Numbered from the stretch's first letter, positions 39,471 to 47,789 are shown. The stretch: DNA of 64,000 nt from Bacillus horti (GCF_030813115.1 NZ_JAUSTY010000023.1:1-64000); one strand, 5' to 3'. The notes: generated by a model not told the origin, from the letters alone. Numbers and translations: made by a program.

Positions 39471-39581
39471 TTTTAAAATTGAGCTAGAAAAAATCGAATT
39501 ATTTCGGTATACTAAACATTAAGTTCATAAATCATAAACGTATTCGTTTGAAGCGTGTTATTGTACAGAGGAGATAGGAGC

Positions 39582-40976
39582 ATGAAAGAACAGCAAAAGG
39601 GAAAAGGGTGGGATGAACAAGAAATTAAAGCGCTAGAGGAAGGTGGTTCAAAGGCTGTACGAAAGAAAGTATTACAGCTTGCAGGCCCTTCTCTGACAGA
39701 GATGGTGCTAACAAATTTAGTACAGATGTTAAATATGATTATGGTTGGGAGAGTTAGTGCTGAGGCTGTAGCGGCTGTAGGCTTAACGAATCAGCCTGTT
39801 TTTTTTGCTTTGGCTGCTTTTATGGCGCTAAATGTAGGGACAACAGCGATTATTGCTCGTGCTGTTGGTGCTGGAGATTATAATGAAGCGAATCAGGCAG
39901 CCCAACAGGCTTTTATCCTCAACATTTTGCTTTCTATTGTCATTATTTTTGTTAGCTTTATCTATGCTGAGCAGCTTCTTATTTTTATGGGAGCGGCTCC
40001 AGAGGTATTAGTAGATGGAGTGCTGTATGCTCAAATTATGTTTTTGTCTCTAGGTTTTATTACGATTTCTATGGGATTATCCGCTGTTTTGCGAGGTGCT
40101 GGTGATACGGTTACACCAATGCGAATTAATGTCATCTCGAATATTCTTGTGGTGGTCATTGGCTTTCCCCTTATCTATGGATATTTTGGACTTCCCGCTA
40201 TGGGGGTTGTAGGTGCTGCTATCGCAACAGCCATTGCTAGATTGACAGCAACAATTTGGGTTACTTATGTATTGTTTAGTGGGAAATTTATAATTACCCT
40301 ATCCCTGAAAAAGCTGTGGAATTTTGATAAATCGATGATTCAAAGAATTGTTAAAGTCGGTTTGCCTGCAGCAGGAGAGCAGTTTTTGCTCCGAGGAGGT
40401 CAAATTATTTTTGCCAGAATTGTAGCCGGCTTGGGGACGGTAACCTTCGCTGCGAACCAAATTTGTTTCAGTATTTTAGGGTTAACCTTTATGCCAGGAA
40501 TGGCTTTTGCAATGGCGGCTACAACACTTGTAGGTCAGGGCTTGGGGGCAAAGAGACCCGAGCTTGCTGAAAAATTTGGCTGGGAGACTAGAAGAATTGG
40601 GAGCATTGTAGCTGGATCAATTGGGGTACTTTTTATTATTTTTGCTCCATATATTATGATGCTGTATACGAATGATCCAGAAGTGGTCAGACAAGGAGCC
40701 ATCGCTTTAAGGATCGTAGGAGCTGTACAAGTAGCCCAATCCACGCAATTTATTTTAGCAGGAGCTTTGAGAGGAGCGGGGGATACCAAATATCCTTTAT
40801 ATGCGATGTTTGTAGGAGTATGGGGATTTCGAGTAATCCTGTGTATCCTATTTGTGATGGTGTTAGAGTGGGGGATCCTAGGAGCTTGGTTAGCTATTGC
40901 TGTTGATCAGATTGTACGCTCTATTATCATACACACAAGATATAAAAACGGAAAATGGAAAAACCAAGAGGTTTAA
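39582..40976 (+). CDS. MATE-family efflux transporter
   Basis: Cation-coupled multidrug/toxin exporter family, 464 residues with about 12 membrane helices in two homologous halves (conserved LAGPSLTEMVLTNLVQMLNMIMVGRVS and LPAAGEQFLLRGGQIIFARIVAGLG; repeats of VLRGAGDTVTPM and LRGAGDTKYPL). Substrate unknown. ATG 39582 follows GGAGATAGGAG; the open frame extends 27 nt upstream from a GTG. Monocistronic; convergent with ispH across a shared terminator. Confidence 0.9.
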   Translation: MKEQQKGKGWDEQEIKALEEGGSKAVRKKVLQLAGPSLTEMVLTNLVQMLNMIMVGRVSAEAVAAVGLTNQPVFFALAAFMALNVGTTAIIARAVGAGDYNEANQAAQQAFILNILLSIVIIFVSFIYAEQLLIFMGAAPEVLVDGVLYAQIMFLSLGFITISMGLSAVLRGAGDTVTPMRINVISNILVVVIGFPLIYGYFGLPAMGVVGAAIATAIARLTATIWVTYVLFSGKFIITLSLKKLWNFDKSMIQRIVKVGLPAAGEQFLLRGGQIIFARIVAGLGTVTFAANQICFSILGLTFMPGMAFAMAATTLVGQGLGAKRPELAEKFGWETRRIGSIVAGSIGVLFIIFAPYIMMLYTNDPEVVRQGAIALRIVGAVQVAQSTQFILAGALRGAGDTKYPLYAMFVGVWGFRVILCILFVMVLEWGILGAWLAIAVDQIVRSIIIHTRYKNGKWKNQEV

Positions 40977-41039
40977 TTTCAGCAATTTTTAGAGAAGTAA
41001 GGCACTTAGTAAATGGTTTGATGGTAAAAGAAGCAAATG

Positions 41040-41084
41040 AAAAAGCATTCGCTCAAAATGTTACGAGTGAATGCTTTTTCTTTC
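41040..41084. terminator. Bidirectional terminator between MATE gene and ispH
   Basis: AAAAAGCATTCGCTC (41040-41054) pairs with GAGTGAATGCTTTTT (41065-41079) and T-runs flank both ends. Confidence 0.9.
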
Positions 41085-41089
41085 TCAAA

Positions 41090-42043
41090 TTATTCGGCCT
41101 TTTGCTTCTGTTTAATCTTAGGTAAAATCCTTGTTAGGTTCAATGTACGAATAGGCTCCCAGGTCTCAGGCTTATCATGGTCATATTGCTCAATATACTC
41201 AATCACTTCTTTAGTAACTAAGGTTGGTGTTGAGGCTCCGGATGTTACAGCAACTTTAGTAGCTCCAGCAAGCCATTCCCTTTGGATTTCAGTAACATCA
41301 GCCACGCGATAAGCTGGCGTTCCGGCAATTTCTTTAGAAACCTGAGCTAATCGATTAGAATTGTTACTCTTCGGATCGCCAACAACAATTGTGACGTCTG
41401 CCTGCTTAGCCTGCTCAGCCACTGCTTCTTGACGAACCTGTGTAGCTAAGCAAATTTCATTATGAATTTCAGCATGAGGAAACTTCTTTAAGACAGCATT
41501 CATGATGTGTGAAACATCCCATTGGCTCATTGTCGTTTGGTTAGTAACGAGAATTTTATCCTCCTGCAAACTCAATTGGGCAACGTCATCTTCATGCTCA
41601 ATAAGAATAACATCGTTTGGAGCAACACCAAGTGCTCCTTCTGGCTCAGGATGACCTTTTTTACCTATATAAATAATTTTATAGCTTTCTGCTACTTTTT
41701 CGCGAATTAAATCATGTGTCCTAGTTACATCGGGACAGGTTGCATCAACTGTGGTTAACCCTTTATCACGCGCCAGCTTCCTTACCTCAGGAGAAACGCC
41801 ATGGGCTGTAAAAATAACCGTTCCTTTATCTACCTTTTGAAGGATATCTAAGCGATTTTCTCCGTCTAGGGTAATAATGCCTTCCTCTTCAAAAGCGTCT
41901 GTAACATGCTTGTTATGAACAATCATTCCTAATATATAAATAGGCCTTGGCAAGTCCAAATTAGCTGCTGCTTGCTTAGCTAATACCATTGCGTCCACGA
42001 CACCATAGCAATAGCCACGTGGAGATATTTTAATCACTTCCAT
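41090..42043 (-). CDS. ispH: IspH, HMBPP reductase
   Basis: Last enzyme of the MEP isoprenoid pathway, making IPP and DMAPP with a [4Fe-4S] cluster. Cluster Cys are in [20 protein letters not shown] and [11 protein letters not shown]; substrate-binding His in HNKHV and [26 protein letters not shown] near the end. 317 residues. AAGGAG precedes its ATG. B. subtilis YqfP lies in the same yqf neighbourhood. Confidence 0.96.
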   Translation of the reverse strand: MEVIKISPRGYCYGVVDAMVLAKQAAANLDLPRPIYILGMIVHNKHVTDAFEEEGIITLDGENRLDILQKVDKGTVIFTAHGVSPEVRKLARDKGLTTVDATCPDVTRTHDLIREKVAESYKIIYIGKKGHPEPEGALGVAPNDVILIEHEDDVAQLSLQEDKILVTNQTTMSQWDVSHIMNAVLKKFPHAEIHNEICLATQVRQEAVAEQAKQADVTIVVGDPKSNNSNRLAQVSKEIAGTPAYRVADVTEIQREWLAGATKVAVTSGASTPTLVTKEVIEYIEQYDHDKPETWEPIRTLNLTRILPKIKQKQKAE

Positions 42044-42231
42044 GATTCACAACTCCTTCATCGTATTCCCTTTAATCCTATCATGAATGTGTAAAAAGGG
42101 TAAAGCATGAACATAATATAGGGTGTCTTGATATCAGCTTATATGGGAAAAAGTACAGGTTGAGCATTTTTAGAGGCGCATGTTATACTTTTTATGCTTT
42201 ACTTTAATCATTTATAAATACTTGAATCGCT

Positions 42232-42260
42232 TTGACAAGTGTCGAAGAGATGTGTATAGT
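42232..42260 (+). promoter_or_regulatory. Promoter of rnpB
   Basis: Perfect TTGACA (42232-42237), 17-nt spacer, TATAGT (42255-42260). The predicted start, about 42267, coincides with the 5' base of the P1 helix. Confidence 0.85.
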
Positions 42261-42266
42261 TGAATA

Positions 42267-42702
42267 GCTAGAGGAAGTAAGCTGGGCAATCGCGAGCAGA
42301 TGTCGCAAGGCGCTGTTCGAGGAAAGTCCGGGCTCCAGAGGGCAGGGTGCCAGCTAACGGCTGGTCAACGCGAGTTGAAGGATAGTGCCACAGAAACATA
42401 AACCGCCGATGGAAGTTAAAGGTTCTCTTTAACTTCACAGGTAAGGATGGAAGCGTGAGGTAAGAGCTCACGAGGTCGACTGGTAACTTTCGATCTGGTA
42501 AACCCCACCTGGTGCAAGACCTAATGAGGATTAGCTGATACAATCAGCAGCTTTTGCCCGAAGTAATCCGTGGTTGGTCGCTTGAGCTCTATAGTGATGT
42601 AGAGCCTAGATAGATGATTGCTACTCCAACGGTGGGAGGTTATGCCGTTTTACCACTAGGAGGCACAGAACCCGGCTTATAGGTTTACTTCCACTGACTA
42701 GC
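42267..42702 (+). ncRNA. rnpB: RNase P RNA, type A-like
   Basis: Catalytic RNA that removes tRNA 5' leaders. Universal P4/CR motifs: GAGGAAAGTCCGGGCTCC near the 5' end and ACAGAACCCGGCTTATAG near the 3' end. The internal segments AGGGCAGGGTGCCAGCTAAC, AAACCGCCGATGG, CAGGTAAGG, GGTAAGAGC and GGTAAACCCCACCTGGTGCAAG follow the E. coli type A RNA closely; the last one holds the GGU that binds tRNA CCA. P1 pairs GGAAGTAA (42273-42280) with TTACTTCC (about 42685-42692), and an outer GCTAG/CTAGC clamp plus T-run closes it. Bacillales normally have type B. End coordinates are approximate. Confidence 0.93.
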
Positions 42703-42857
42703 AATTTTTTAGCTACTCACAATATTTATAGTTGTATTGTATGTATGAGAGAGAAAGTATAGACGAGGAAATCTAGACGCAGCAAAAGTAAAGACGCAAC
42801 AAAGTAAAGAGTTGAAACTAATGAACATAATGAACACAAATCAAATTTGCAAACATA

Positions 42858-42889
42858 AAAAAACCACCATATGGTGGTTTTTATTTTTG
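42858..42889 (-). terminator. Terminator of speD
   Basis: AAACCACCAT (42861-42870) and ATGGTGGTTT (42871-42880) form a perfect palindrome with A/T runs on both sides; on the minus strand it overlaps the end of speD. Confidence 0.8.
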
Positions 42890-43282
42890 AACTTTCTGTT
42901 TCACAATATCTGATTCTACAACCTGCATTTCACCTAATCCACGGATAATCTTACGTGCATAGACATTCTCTGGTTTCAGTGCTTGAACCATATAGTCGAT
43001 AGCAACTTCAGGATCTACTGTTTCTCCGCATGTATAGCAGTCGAGAGCAGCAAAACCTTTTTCAGGGTAAGTGTGAATAGAAAGATGACTTTCTGACAGC
43101 AGTACTAAAACTGTAGCTCCCTGTGGCTCAAATTGTTCAGCTTGAACTGATAATACTGTAGCTCCACAAGCTTCTGCAGCTTCAATCATGTGGTGTTGTA
43201 GCTGTTTTGCATTGTTAAGCAAATCGAAATCAACACCCCAAGTGTCGATCGCAACATGTCTTCCGAAAGTAGAATATTCCAT
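42881..43282 (-). CDS. speD: SpeD, S-adenosylmethionine decarboxylase proenzyme
   Basis: Makes decarboxylated SAM for spermidine synthesis. The proenzyme cleaves itself at the Ser of ESHLSIHTYPE to form the pyruvoyl cofactor; FGRHVAIDTWGVDF at the N-terminus and DCYTCGETVDPEVAIDYMV follow the family. 133 residues, the short prokaryotic class. I chose the internal ATG at 43282 (MEYSTFGRH); AGGGGGT lies upstream. An open extension to 43327 is not supported. No speE is visible nearby. Confidence 0.93.
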   Translation of the reverse strand: MEYSTFGRHVAIDTWGVDFDLLNNAKQLQHHMIEAAEACGATVLSVQAEQFEPQGATVLVLLSESHLSIHTYPEKGFAALDCYTCGETVDPEVAIDYMVQALKPENVYARKIIRGLGEMQVVESDIVKQKVQK

Positions 43283-43300
43283 ATCTTTCGGACCCCCTCT

Positions 43301-43334
43301 CCTAGCAAAATTATGGTTAGTAATCATCGCTAGG
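43301..43334 (-). promoter_or_regulatory. Stem-loop overlapping the speD ribosome binding site
   Basis: On the minus strand CCTAGC (43334-43329) pairs with GCTAGG (43306-43301), just 5' of and partly including the AGGAGAGGGGG SD region; an inner ATTA/TAAT pairing exists. It could limit speD translation. Confidence 0.4.
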
Positions 43335-43448
43335 ACCTACGCCATTCACTATATAGAGGAGAGTTTCCCTTGAGTGAATCCTGGTTCCTATTTATTACAA
43401 AGATTAAGATATCATGACTGCACCTTTTCCGCAATAGTTTTTTAGAAA

Positions 43449-43492
43449 AAAAAAAAGAAATGTGCAGATTTTTTTTCTGCAGCATTCCTTTT
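43449..43492 (-). terminator. Terminator of the minus-strand hypothetical gene
   Basis: On the minus strand AATG..GCAG pairs with CTGC..CATT around an A-rich loop, followed by eleven T. Confidence 0.7.
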
Positions 43493-43502
43493 AGTTGATT
43501 CT

Positions 43503-44096
43503 TTACCCTTCAAGAATAAATAATTTGTGCGAAAGCTTTTGTAGCTTTGTATCAATAGATGTCTTGTTATTTGTGTCAGTTATATTACGTTCATCAAGCA
43601 AATCATCAATTTCTTGTTTCACTTCATTGATTTGCCGTTCAACGATTTGTTGAGAAAAGACATGCTGCAGCTCTGAAACAGGGTCATCGTATTTATAAAT
43701 AACGTTTACTTGGCTATCAACAATCTTCCTAATAAGAGCAACCTTACCAAATTTGTAGCTGTACTCAAGCTTATACCCCTTATAAATACGGTGTACTAAA
43801 GCAGAAGCACTAAACTCACGTACCGCTTTTTGTATAAATTGAGCTAAGCTCCAATCTGTAATGCGGTAAGATCCTTCAAATTTAAAGCTTGTGGCTCCTG
43901 TTTGCTGAAGGACTATCGAGTACTCCTTCCCCTGATCAGTAAAAATGAACTGGATACTTCCAATGTCTCCATTGTCATACACGGTGGCTTTTGTTTTAAA
44001 GCCTTTCATTTGAAACATCTCGATAAATTTCTGCAACTGCACTTCATCCAAATCAATTTTGATTTGTTTGTACTCAGTCATTAGCCTCGCGGCCAT
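43503..44096 (-). CDS. Conserved-looking hypothetical protein
   Basis: About 198 residues, soluble, no signal peptide. The N-terminal half has an alpha/beta pattern (TEYKQIKIDLDEVQLQKFIEMFQMKGFKT) and the C-terminus a coiled coil (QQIVERQINEVKQEIDDLLDERN). I do not recognise a family. ATG 44096 follows GGGAGAG by 6 nt; ATG 44081 (MTEYKQ), behind GAGG, is an alternative. Divergent from zwf with a palindrome between them. Confidence 0.65.
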   Translation of the reverse strand: MAARLMTEYKQIKIDLDEVQLQKFIEMFQMKGFKTKATVYDNGDIGSIQFIFTDQGKEYSIVLQQTGATSFKFEGSYRITDWSLAQFIQKAVREFSASALVHRIYKGYKLEYSYKFGKVALIRKIVDSQVNVIYKYDDPVSELQHVFSQQIVERQINEVKQEIDDLLDERNITDTNNKTSIDTKLQKLSHKLFILEG

Positions 44097-44163
44097 AAAT
44101 ATCTCTCCCATTTTACAGTATCTTGGAACTATTATAGCAGATTTTTTTAGTGAAGGAAAATGC

Positions 44164-44191
44164 AATGTGCATATTTATTTGCACATTTTTT
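44164..44191. promoter_or_regulatory. Palindrome between hypothetical gene and zwf
   Basis: AATGTGCA (44164-44171), 8-nt loop, TGCACATT (44180-44187), then TTTT. It lies in the divergent region and resembles an operator or, on the plus strand, a small terminator. AATGTGCA also occurs once in the terminator at 43449-43492. Confidence 0.45.
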
Positions 44192-44331
44192 ACTGAGTTC
44201 TCGTTCTTTTTTCTACTCTTCACATATAAAAATAAGTTTATTTTGTGTATACTATTAGTGCACAATGCTTTATAGAACGTATAAAAATATTCTGCAATTA
44301 TTGCGCTATGGTAGGAGATGGGGGATTAGGA

Positions 44332-45828
44332 ATGAACAAGGAAGACAAATACGCTACTTTAGTTCTATTTGGTGCAACAGGAGATTTAGCTAAAAGAAAG
44401 CTTTTTCCGGCCCTCTACAGTCTGTACTGTGACGGGTATTTGCCAGAGCGCTTTGCTGTAGTGGGATTAGGACGTAGGAGCTTAACGCAAGAGGATTTTT
44501 ATCATCATATAAAAGACTCATTAGAAGCTTTTTCAAGATATGATATTCGTCCAGAGGATTGGGAAGGATTTATCCAACGCTTTCACTATGTACAGTTAGA
44601 CATTAATCAAGCTAGTGATTACGAGGCACTTGCTTCATATGTAGAGAAATTAGAGCAAAGGCAAGAGATTAACGGAAATCGACTGTTTTACTTGGCCATT
44701 GCGCCAGGACTATTTGAACCAGTTACGTTCCAACTGAAAGAAGCAGGCTTATTGCAAACGAAAGGCTGGAAACGTCTTATCATCGAAAAGCCTTTCGGGC
44801 ACAGTCATGAATCAGCAGAGGAATTGAATGATAAGATCACACAGGTTTTTAAAGAAGAGGAAATTTATCGTATCGATCATTACTTAGGAAAAGAAATGAT
44901 TCAAAACATACAGGTTATTCGTTTTGCAAACTCCTTTTTTGAGCCTTTATGGAACAACCAATATATCGCTAGCATTCAATTGACTTCAAGTGAAACAGTT
45001 GGAGTTGAAAACAGGGGCTCCTACTATGATAAAGTTGGAGCATTACGAGATATGGTTCAGAATCATATGCTTCAAATGGTAACAATGATGGCTATGGAGC
45101 CACCGAGCCGATTAAAGGCCGAGGCAATTAGAGATGAGAAGGTAAAGGTTTTACGTTCGATAAGAAGAATGGAAACGGAGCAAGAGATCCAGGAGCATGT
45201 TGTAAGAGGGCAATATGAAGCTGGAGAATTACAAGGCGAGGGAGTCAAGGGCTACCGAGAAGAACAAAATGTAGCAGAAGATTCTTCAACAGAAACATTT
45301 GTGGCTGCCAAAATTATGGTTGATAATTTCCGCTGGGCTGGAGTTCCTTTTTATATACGTACAGGTAAAAGACTACCGAGCAAAGCAACAGAGATCATTA
45401 TTCAATTTAAAAGTATGCCATATTTGTACTTTAATAAAGATGGGAATTTAGCTCCCAACTTATTAGTGATTCAAATTTTCCCTGAGGAAGGAATTCATTT
45501 AAAGTTTAACGCTAAAAAACCAGGGACAGAAGGAAGTATTCTTCCTATATCTATGGATTTTTGTCATGATTCTACTGTAGGGATAAACTCACCAGAGGCT
45601 TATGAGCGATTACTTAATGATGTCTTAGAGGGAGATTCTACGTATTTTACCAGATGGGACGAGGTATCCTTAGCGTGGAAGATTGTTGATCCAATTATTC
45701 AGTCTTGGGAAAAGAGTGAAGGTATTCCTCTATCTACCTATAAAGCTGGTCAATGGGGACCTACAGAAGCAAAGGAGCTCCTCGAAAAGGACGGGTTTCA
45801 TTGGTGGCAGGTATTTGGAGAAAAATAA
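44332..45828 (+). CDS. zwf: Zwf, glucose-6-phosphate 1-dehydrogenase
   Basis: First enzyme of the oxidative pentose phosphate pathway. The coenzyme motif is LVLFGATGDLAKRKLFPALYSLY, the active-site motif RIDHYLGKEMIQNI, and the substrate motif VPFYIRTGKRL. 498 residues. ATG 44332 lies behind GGGGGATTAGG; an upstream in-frame GTG at 44245 would add 29 unconserved residues. Its product feeds the 6-phosphogluconate dehydrogenase encoded at 11819. Confidence 0.95.
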   Translation: MNKEDKYATLVLFGATGDLAKRKLFPALYSLYCDGYLPERFAVVGLGRRSLTQEDFYHHIKDSLEAFSRYDIRPEDWEGFIQRFHYVQLDINQASDYEALASYVEKLEQRQEINGNRLFYLAIAPGLFEPVTFQLKEAGLLQTKGWKRLIIEKPFGHSHESAEELNDKITQVFKEEEIYRIDHYLGKEMIQNIQVIRFANSFFEPLWNNQYIASIQLTSSETVGVENRGSYYDKVGALRDMVQNHMLQMVTMMAMEPPSRLKAEAIRDEKVKVLRSIRRMETEQEIQEHVVRGQYEAGELQGEGVKGYREEQNVAEDSSTETFVAAKIMVDNFRWAGVPFYIRTGKRLPSKATEIIIQFKSMPYLYFNKDGNLAPNLLVIQIFPEEGIHLKFNAKKPGTEGSILPISMDFCHDSTVGINSPEAYERLLNDVLEGDSTYFTRWDEVSLAWKIVDPIIQSWEKSEGIPLSTYKAGQWGPTEAKELLEKDGFHWWQVFGEK

Positions 45829-45924
45829 ACCTTGCTTTTAACTAGGGTGAATGGAATTTAAAAATTGTTAGTCTTAATGTAATTCTTATGAATGTAAGGA
45901 AAATCGTAATTTAAAATGGCAATC

Positions 45925-45982
45925 AGATCTTTTCTATCTTGCATCAAACAAATGAATGCTTTATATTGGATAGAGAGGATCT
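45925..45982. repeat. Long hairpin downstream of zwf
   Basis: The 14-nt arms 45925-45938 and 45969-45982 pair throughout (Watson-Crick plus a few G-U); the loop contains GCAT/ATGC that can pair further. No real T-run follows. It may end or stabilise the zwf mRNA. The remaining sequence from 45829 to 46073 shows nothing else. Confidence 0.55.
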
Positions 45983-46073
45983 GATCCTGTTCTTTAATTC
46001 CTTCTATAAATCAAGGGAATGCCTACTTATAGCAAGGATTCTTACATAAATAAATAAAAGAAAAAAATACTTG

Positions 46074-46102
46074 TTGCAATCTCTTTTTGAACATGTTATA
46101 TT
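46074..46102 (+). promoter_or_regulatory. Promoter of tRNA-Arg/tRNA-Gly
   Basis: TTGCAA (46074-46079), 17-nt spacer, TATATT (46097-46102). A second stable-RNA promoter at 46405 uses the same TTGCAA. Confidence 0.6.
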
Positions 46103-46168
46103 AATAAACGTCCCTTAAAAAAGGAACGCAACAAACAGCTGAATAGATCATTTCATTATTTATCCTAT

Positions 46169-46245
<77 letters not shown>

Positions 46246-46248
46246 TGT

Positions 46249-46322
46249 GCGGGTGTAGTTCAATGGTAGAACTCCAGCCTTCCAAGCTGGTAGCGTGGGT
46301 TCGATTCCCATCACCCGCTCCA
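46249..46322 (+). tRNA. tRNA-Gly (UCC), copy 1
   Basis: 74 nt; acceptor GCGGGTG/CACCCGC, loop CTTCCAA giving UCC, CCA encoded. Identical to the gene at 48429. Confidence 0.96.
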
Positions 46323-46340
46323 TTATTCTGATTGAATAAA

Positions 46341-46362
46341 TCCTTGTCTAACAAGGGTTTTT
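46341..46362 (+). terminator. Terminator after tRNA-Gly copy 1
   Basis: CCTTGT (46342-46347) pairs with ACAAGG (46351-46356), followed by GTTTTT. It closes the first two-tRNA unit. Confidence 0.7.
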
Positions 46363-46404
46363 AAATGGAAAAATGCAGCTTAAAACTTTTTTAAAAAAAA
46401 GGTG

Positions 46405-46433
46405 TTGCAAAATAAAATTAAACATTGTATACT
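46405..46433 (+). promoter_or_regulatory. Promoter of the 5S-tRNA operon
   Basis: TTGCAA (46405-46410), 17-nt spacer, TATACT (46428-46433), about 40 nt before the 5S gene. Confidence 0.65.
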
Positions 46434-46476
46434 AACTCTTGTCCCTGCTGAGCAGGTTCAAAAGAAGAAATAATTT

Positions 46477-46594
46477 GTCTGGTGATGATGGCGGAAGGGT
46501 CACACGCGTTCCCATACCGAACACGACCGTTAAGCCTTCCAGCGCCGATGGTACTTGGGGTTTTACCCCTGGGAGAGTAGGACGTTGCCGGGCG
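46477..46594 (+). rRNA. rrf: 5S ribosomal RNA
   Basis: Core sequences CCCATACCGAACACG, GTTAAGCC, CAGCGCCGATGGTA and GAGAGTAGGACGTTGCC are diagnostic. Helix I pairs GTCTGG near 46477 with the 3' GCCGGGC. No 16S or 23S gene is in the window and a promoter sits just upstream, so this is a solitary 5S gene leading a tRNA operon. Ends are accurate to a few bases. Confidence 0.95.
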
Positions 46595-46600
46595 AGTTAT

Positions 46601-46675
46601 TCCGCAGTAGCTCAGTGGTAGAGCTATCGGCTGTTAACCGATCGGTCGTAGGTTCGAGTCCTACCTGCGGAGCCA
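46601..46675 (+). tRNA. tRNA-Asn (GUU)
   Basis: 75 nt; acceptor TCCGCAG/CTGCGGA, loop CTGTTAA giving GUU, CCA encoded. Seven nt after the 5S end. Confidence 0.96.
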
Positions 46676-46682
46676 ATACTGT

Positions 46683-46759
46683 GGCGGTGTAGCTCAGCTG
46701 GCTAGAGCGTACGGTTCATACCCGTGAGGTCGGGGGTTCGATCCCCTCCGCCGCTACCA
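46683..46759 (+). tRNA. tRNA-Met (CAU), elongator
   Basis: 77 nt; begins GGCGGTGTAGCTCAG, loop TTCATAC giving CAU, CCA encoded. Lacks the initiator C1-A72 mismatch, so it is the elongator. Confidence 0.92.
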
Positions 46760-46769
46760 ACCATTTCTT

Positions 46770-46845
46770 GGACCCTTAGCTCAGCCGGTAGAGCAGTCGG
46801 CTCATAACCGATAGGTCACAGGTTCAAGTCCTGTAGGGTCCACCA
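46770..46845 (+). tRNA. tRNA-Ile (CAU), probable lysidine-modified tRNA-Ile2
   Basis: 76 nt; acceptor GGACCCT/AGGGTCC, loop CTCATAA with CAU anticodon. The acceptor start GGACC and the loop context resemble the B. subtilis AUA-reading tRNA-Ile2, whose C34 is modified by TilS. Two other CAU tRNAs in the cluster account for Met and fMet. Confidence 0.75.
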
Positions 46846-46881
46846 AGACCTTATAAGAGCTTTAATTCATATACTTTTCGT

Positions 46882-46974
46882 GGAGGAATACCCAAGTCCG
46901 GCTGAAGGGATCGGTCTTGAAAACCGACAGGGGTGTAACAGCCCGCGGGGGTTCGAATCCCTCTTCCTCCGCCA
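46882..46974 (+). tRNA. tRNA-Ser (UGA)
   Basis: 93 nt with a long variable arm; acceptor GGAGGAA/TTCCTCC, loop CTTGAAA giving UGA, CCA encoded. Confidence 0.95.
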
Positions 46975-47029
46975 TATTTTTTCTTCAGCAAGCTCTTGAT
47001 TTTAAGACAAGCTTTAAAGTAGTTAAAAT

Positions 47030-47104
47030 GGCCCGTTGGTCAAGTGGTTAAGACACCGCCCTTTCACGGCGGTAACAGGGGTTCGAATCCCCTACGGGTC
47101 ACCA
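47030..47104 (+). tRNA. tRNA-Glu (UUC)
   Basis: 75 nt; acceptor GGCCCGT/ACGGGTC, loop CTTTCAC giving UUC, CCA encoded. Its last 20 nt are nearly repeated at 47199-47218. Confidence 0.95.
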
Positions 47105-47218
47105 TCTTTTATTCAAGAAGTAGTTAGGGATTCTCACCTAAGGGTTCTCCCGAAGGTGCAGAAACAAGGAAGCGGTTCACGGGACTAGCTTCGCGTCGGA
47201 ATCCCCTACGGATCACCA
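47105..47218 (+). repeat. tRNA-end element A (after tRNA-Glu)
   Basis: Unit between tRNA-Glu and tRNA-Val that ends in a copy of tRNA-Glu positions 57-76 (47085-47104 copied at 47199-47218, one G-to-A change). The flank TCTTTT after the CCA is repeated too. Inside are a CACC/GGTG hairpin with GGGTTCTCCC and the core GACTAGC...GCGTCGGA. GGGATTC at 47128-47134 is complementary to the copied GAATCCC. Closely related to element B. Confidence 0.85.
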
Positions 47219-47247
47219 TCTTTTTAATCAAATGATTAGCTATAAAT

Positions 47248-47323
47248 GGAGGATTAGCTCAGCTGGGAGAGCACCTGCCTTACAAGCAGGGGGTCGGCGG
47301 TTCGATCCCGTCATCCTCCACCA
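47248..47323 (+). tRNA. tRNA-Val (UAC)
   Basis: 76 nt; acceptor GGAGGAT/ATCCTCC, loop CTTACAA giving UAC, CCA encoded. Confidence 0.95.
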
Positions 47324-47333
47324 TATATATTGT

Positions 47334-47410
<77 letters not shown>

Positions 47411-47414
47411 ACTT

Positions 47415-47491
47415 GGAGCTGTGGTGTAGAGGCCTAACATGCCTGCCTGTCACGCAGGAGATCGCGGGTTCGAATCCCGTCAGCTCCGCCA
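47415..47491 (+). tRNA. tRNA-Asp (GUC)
   Basis: 77 nt; acceptor GGAGCTG/CAGCTCC, loop CTGTCAC giving GUC, CCA encoded. Its last 20 nt are exactly repeated at 47568-47587. Confidence 0.95.
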
Positions 47492-47587
47492 TAAAAACAC
47501 GTAATCTCACCAAGGGTTCTCCCGAAGGTGATAATCAGGAAGTTGTTCACGGGACTAGCAAGCGTCGGAATCCCGTCAGCTCCGCCA
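47492..47587 (+). repeat. tRNA-end element B (after tRNA-Asp)
   Basis: Unit ending in an exact copy of tRNA-Asp positions 57-76 (47472-47491 copied at 47568-47587). It shares with element A the hairpin CACCAAGGGTTCTCCCGAAG and the block TTCACGGGACTAGC...GCGTCGGA, although the two sit behind different tRNAs. Only the tRNA-derived end differs by host tRNA. Confidence 0.85.
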
Positions 47588-47632
47588 TTAATACTTTAAA
47601 AACAAATAATGCTTTATTTTTTTTTGCATCAT

Positions 47633-47708
<76 letters not shown>

Positions 47709-47713
47709 TTTTT

Positions 47714-47789
<76 letters not shown>

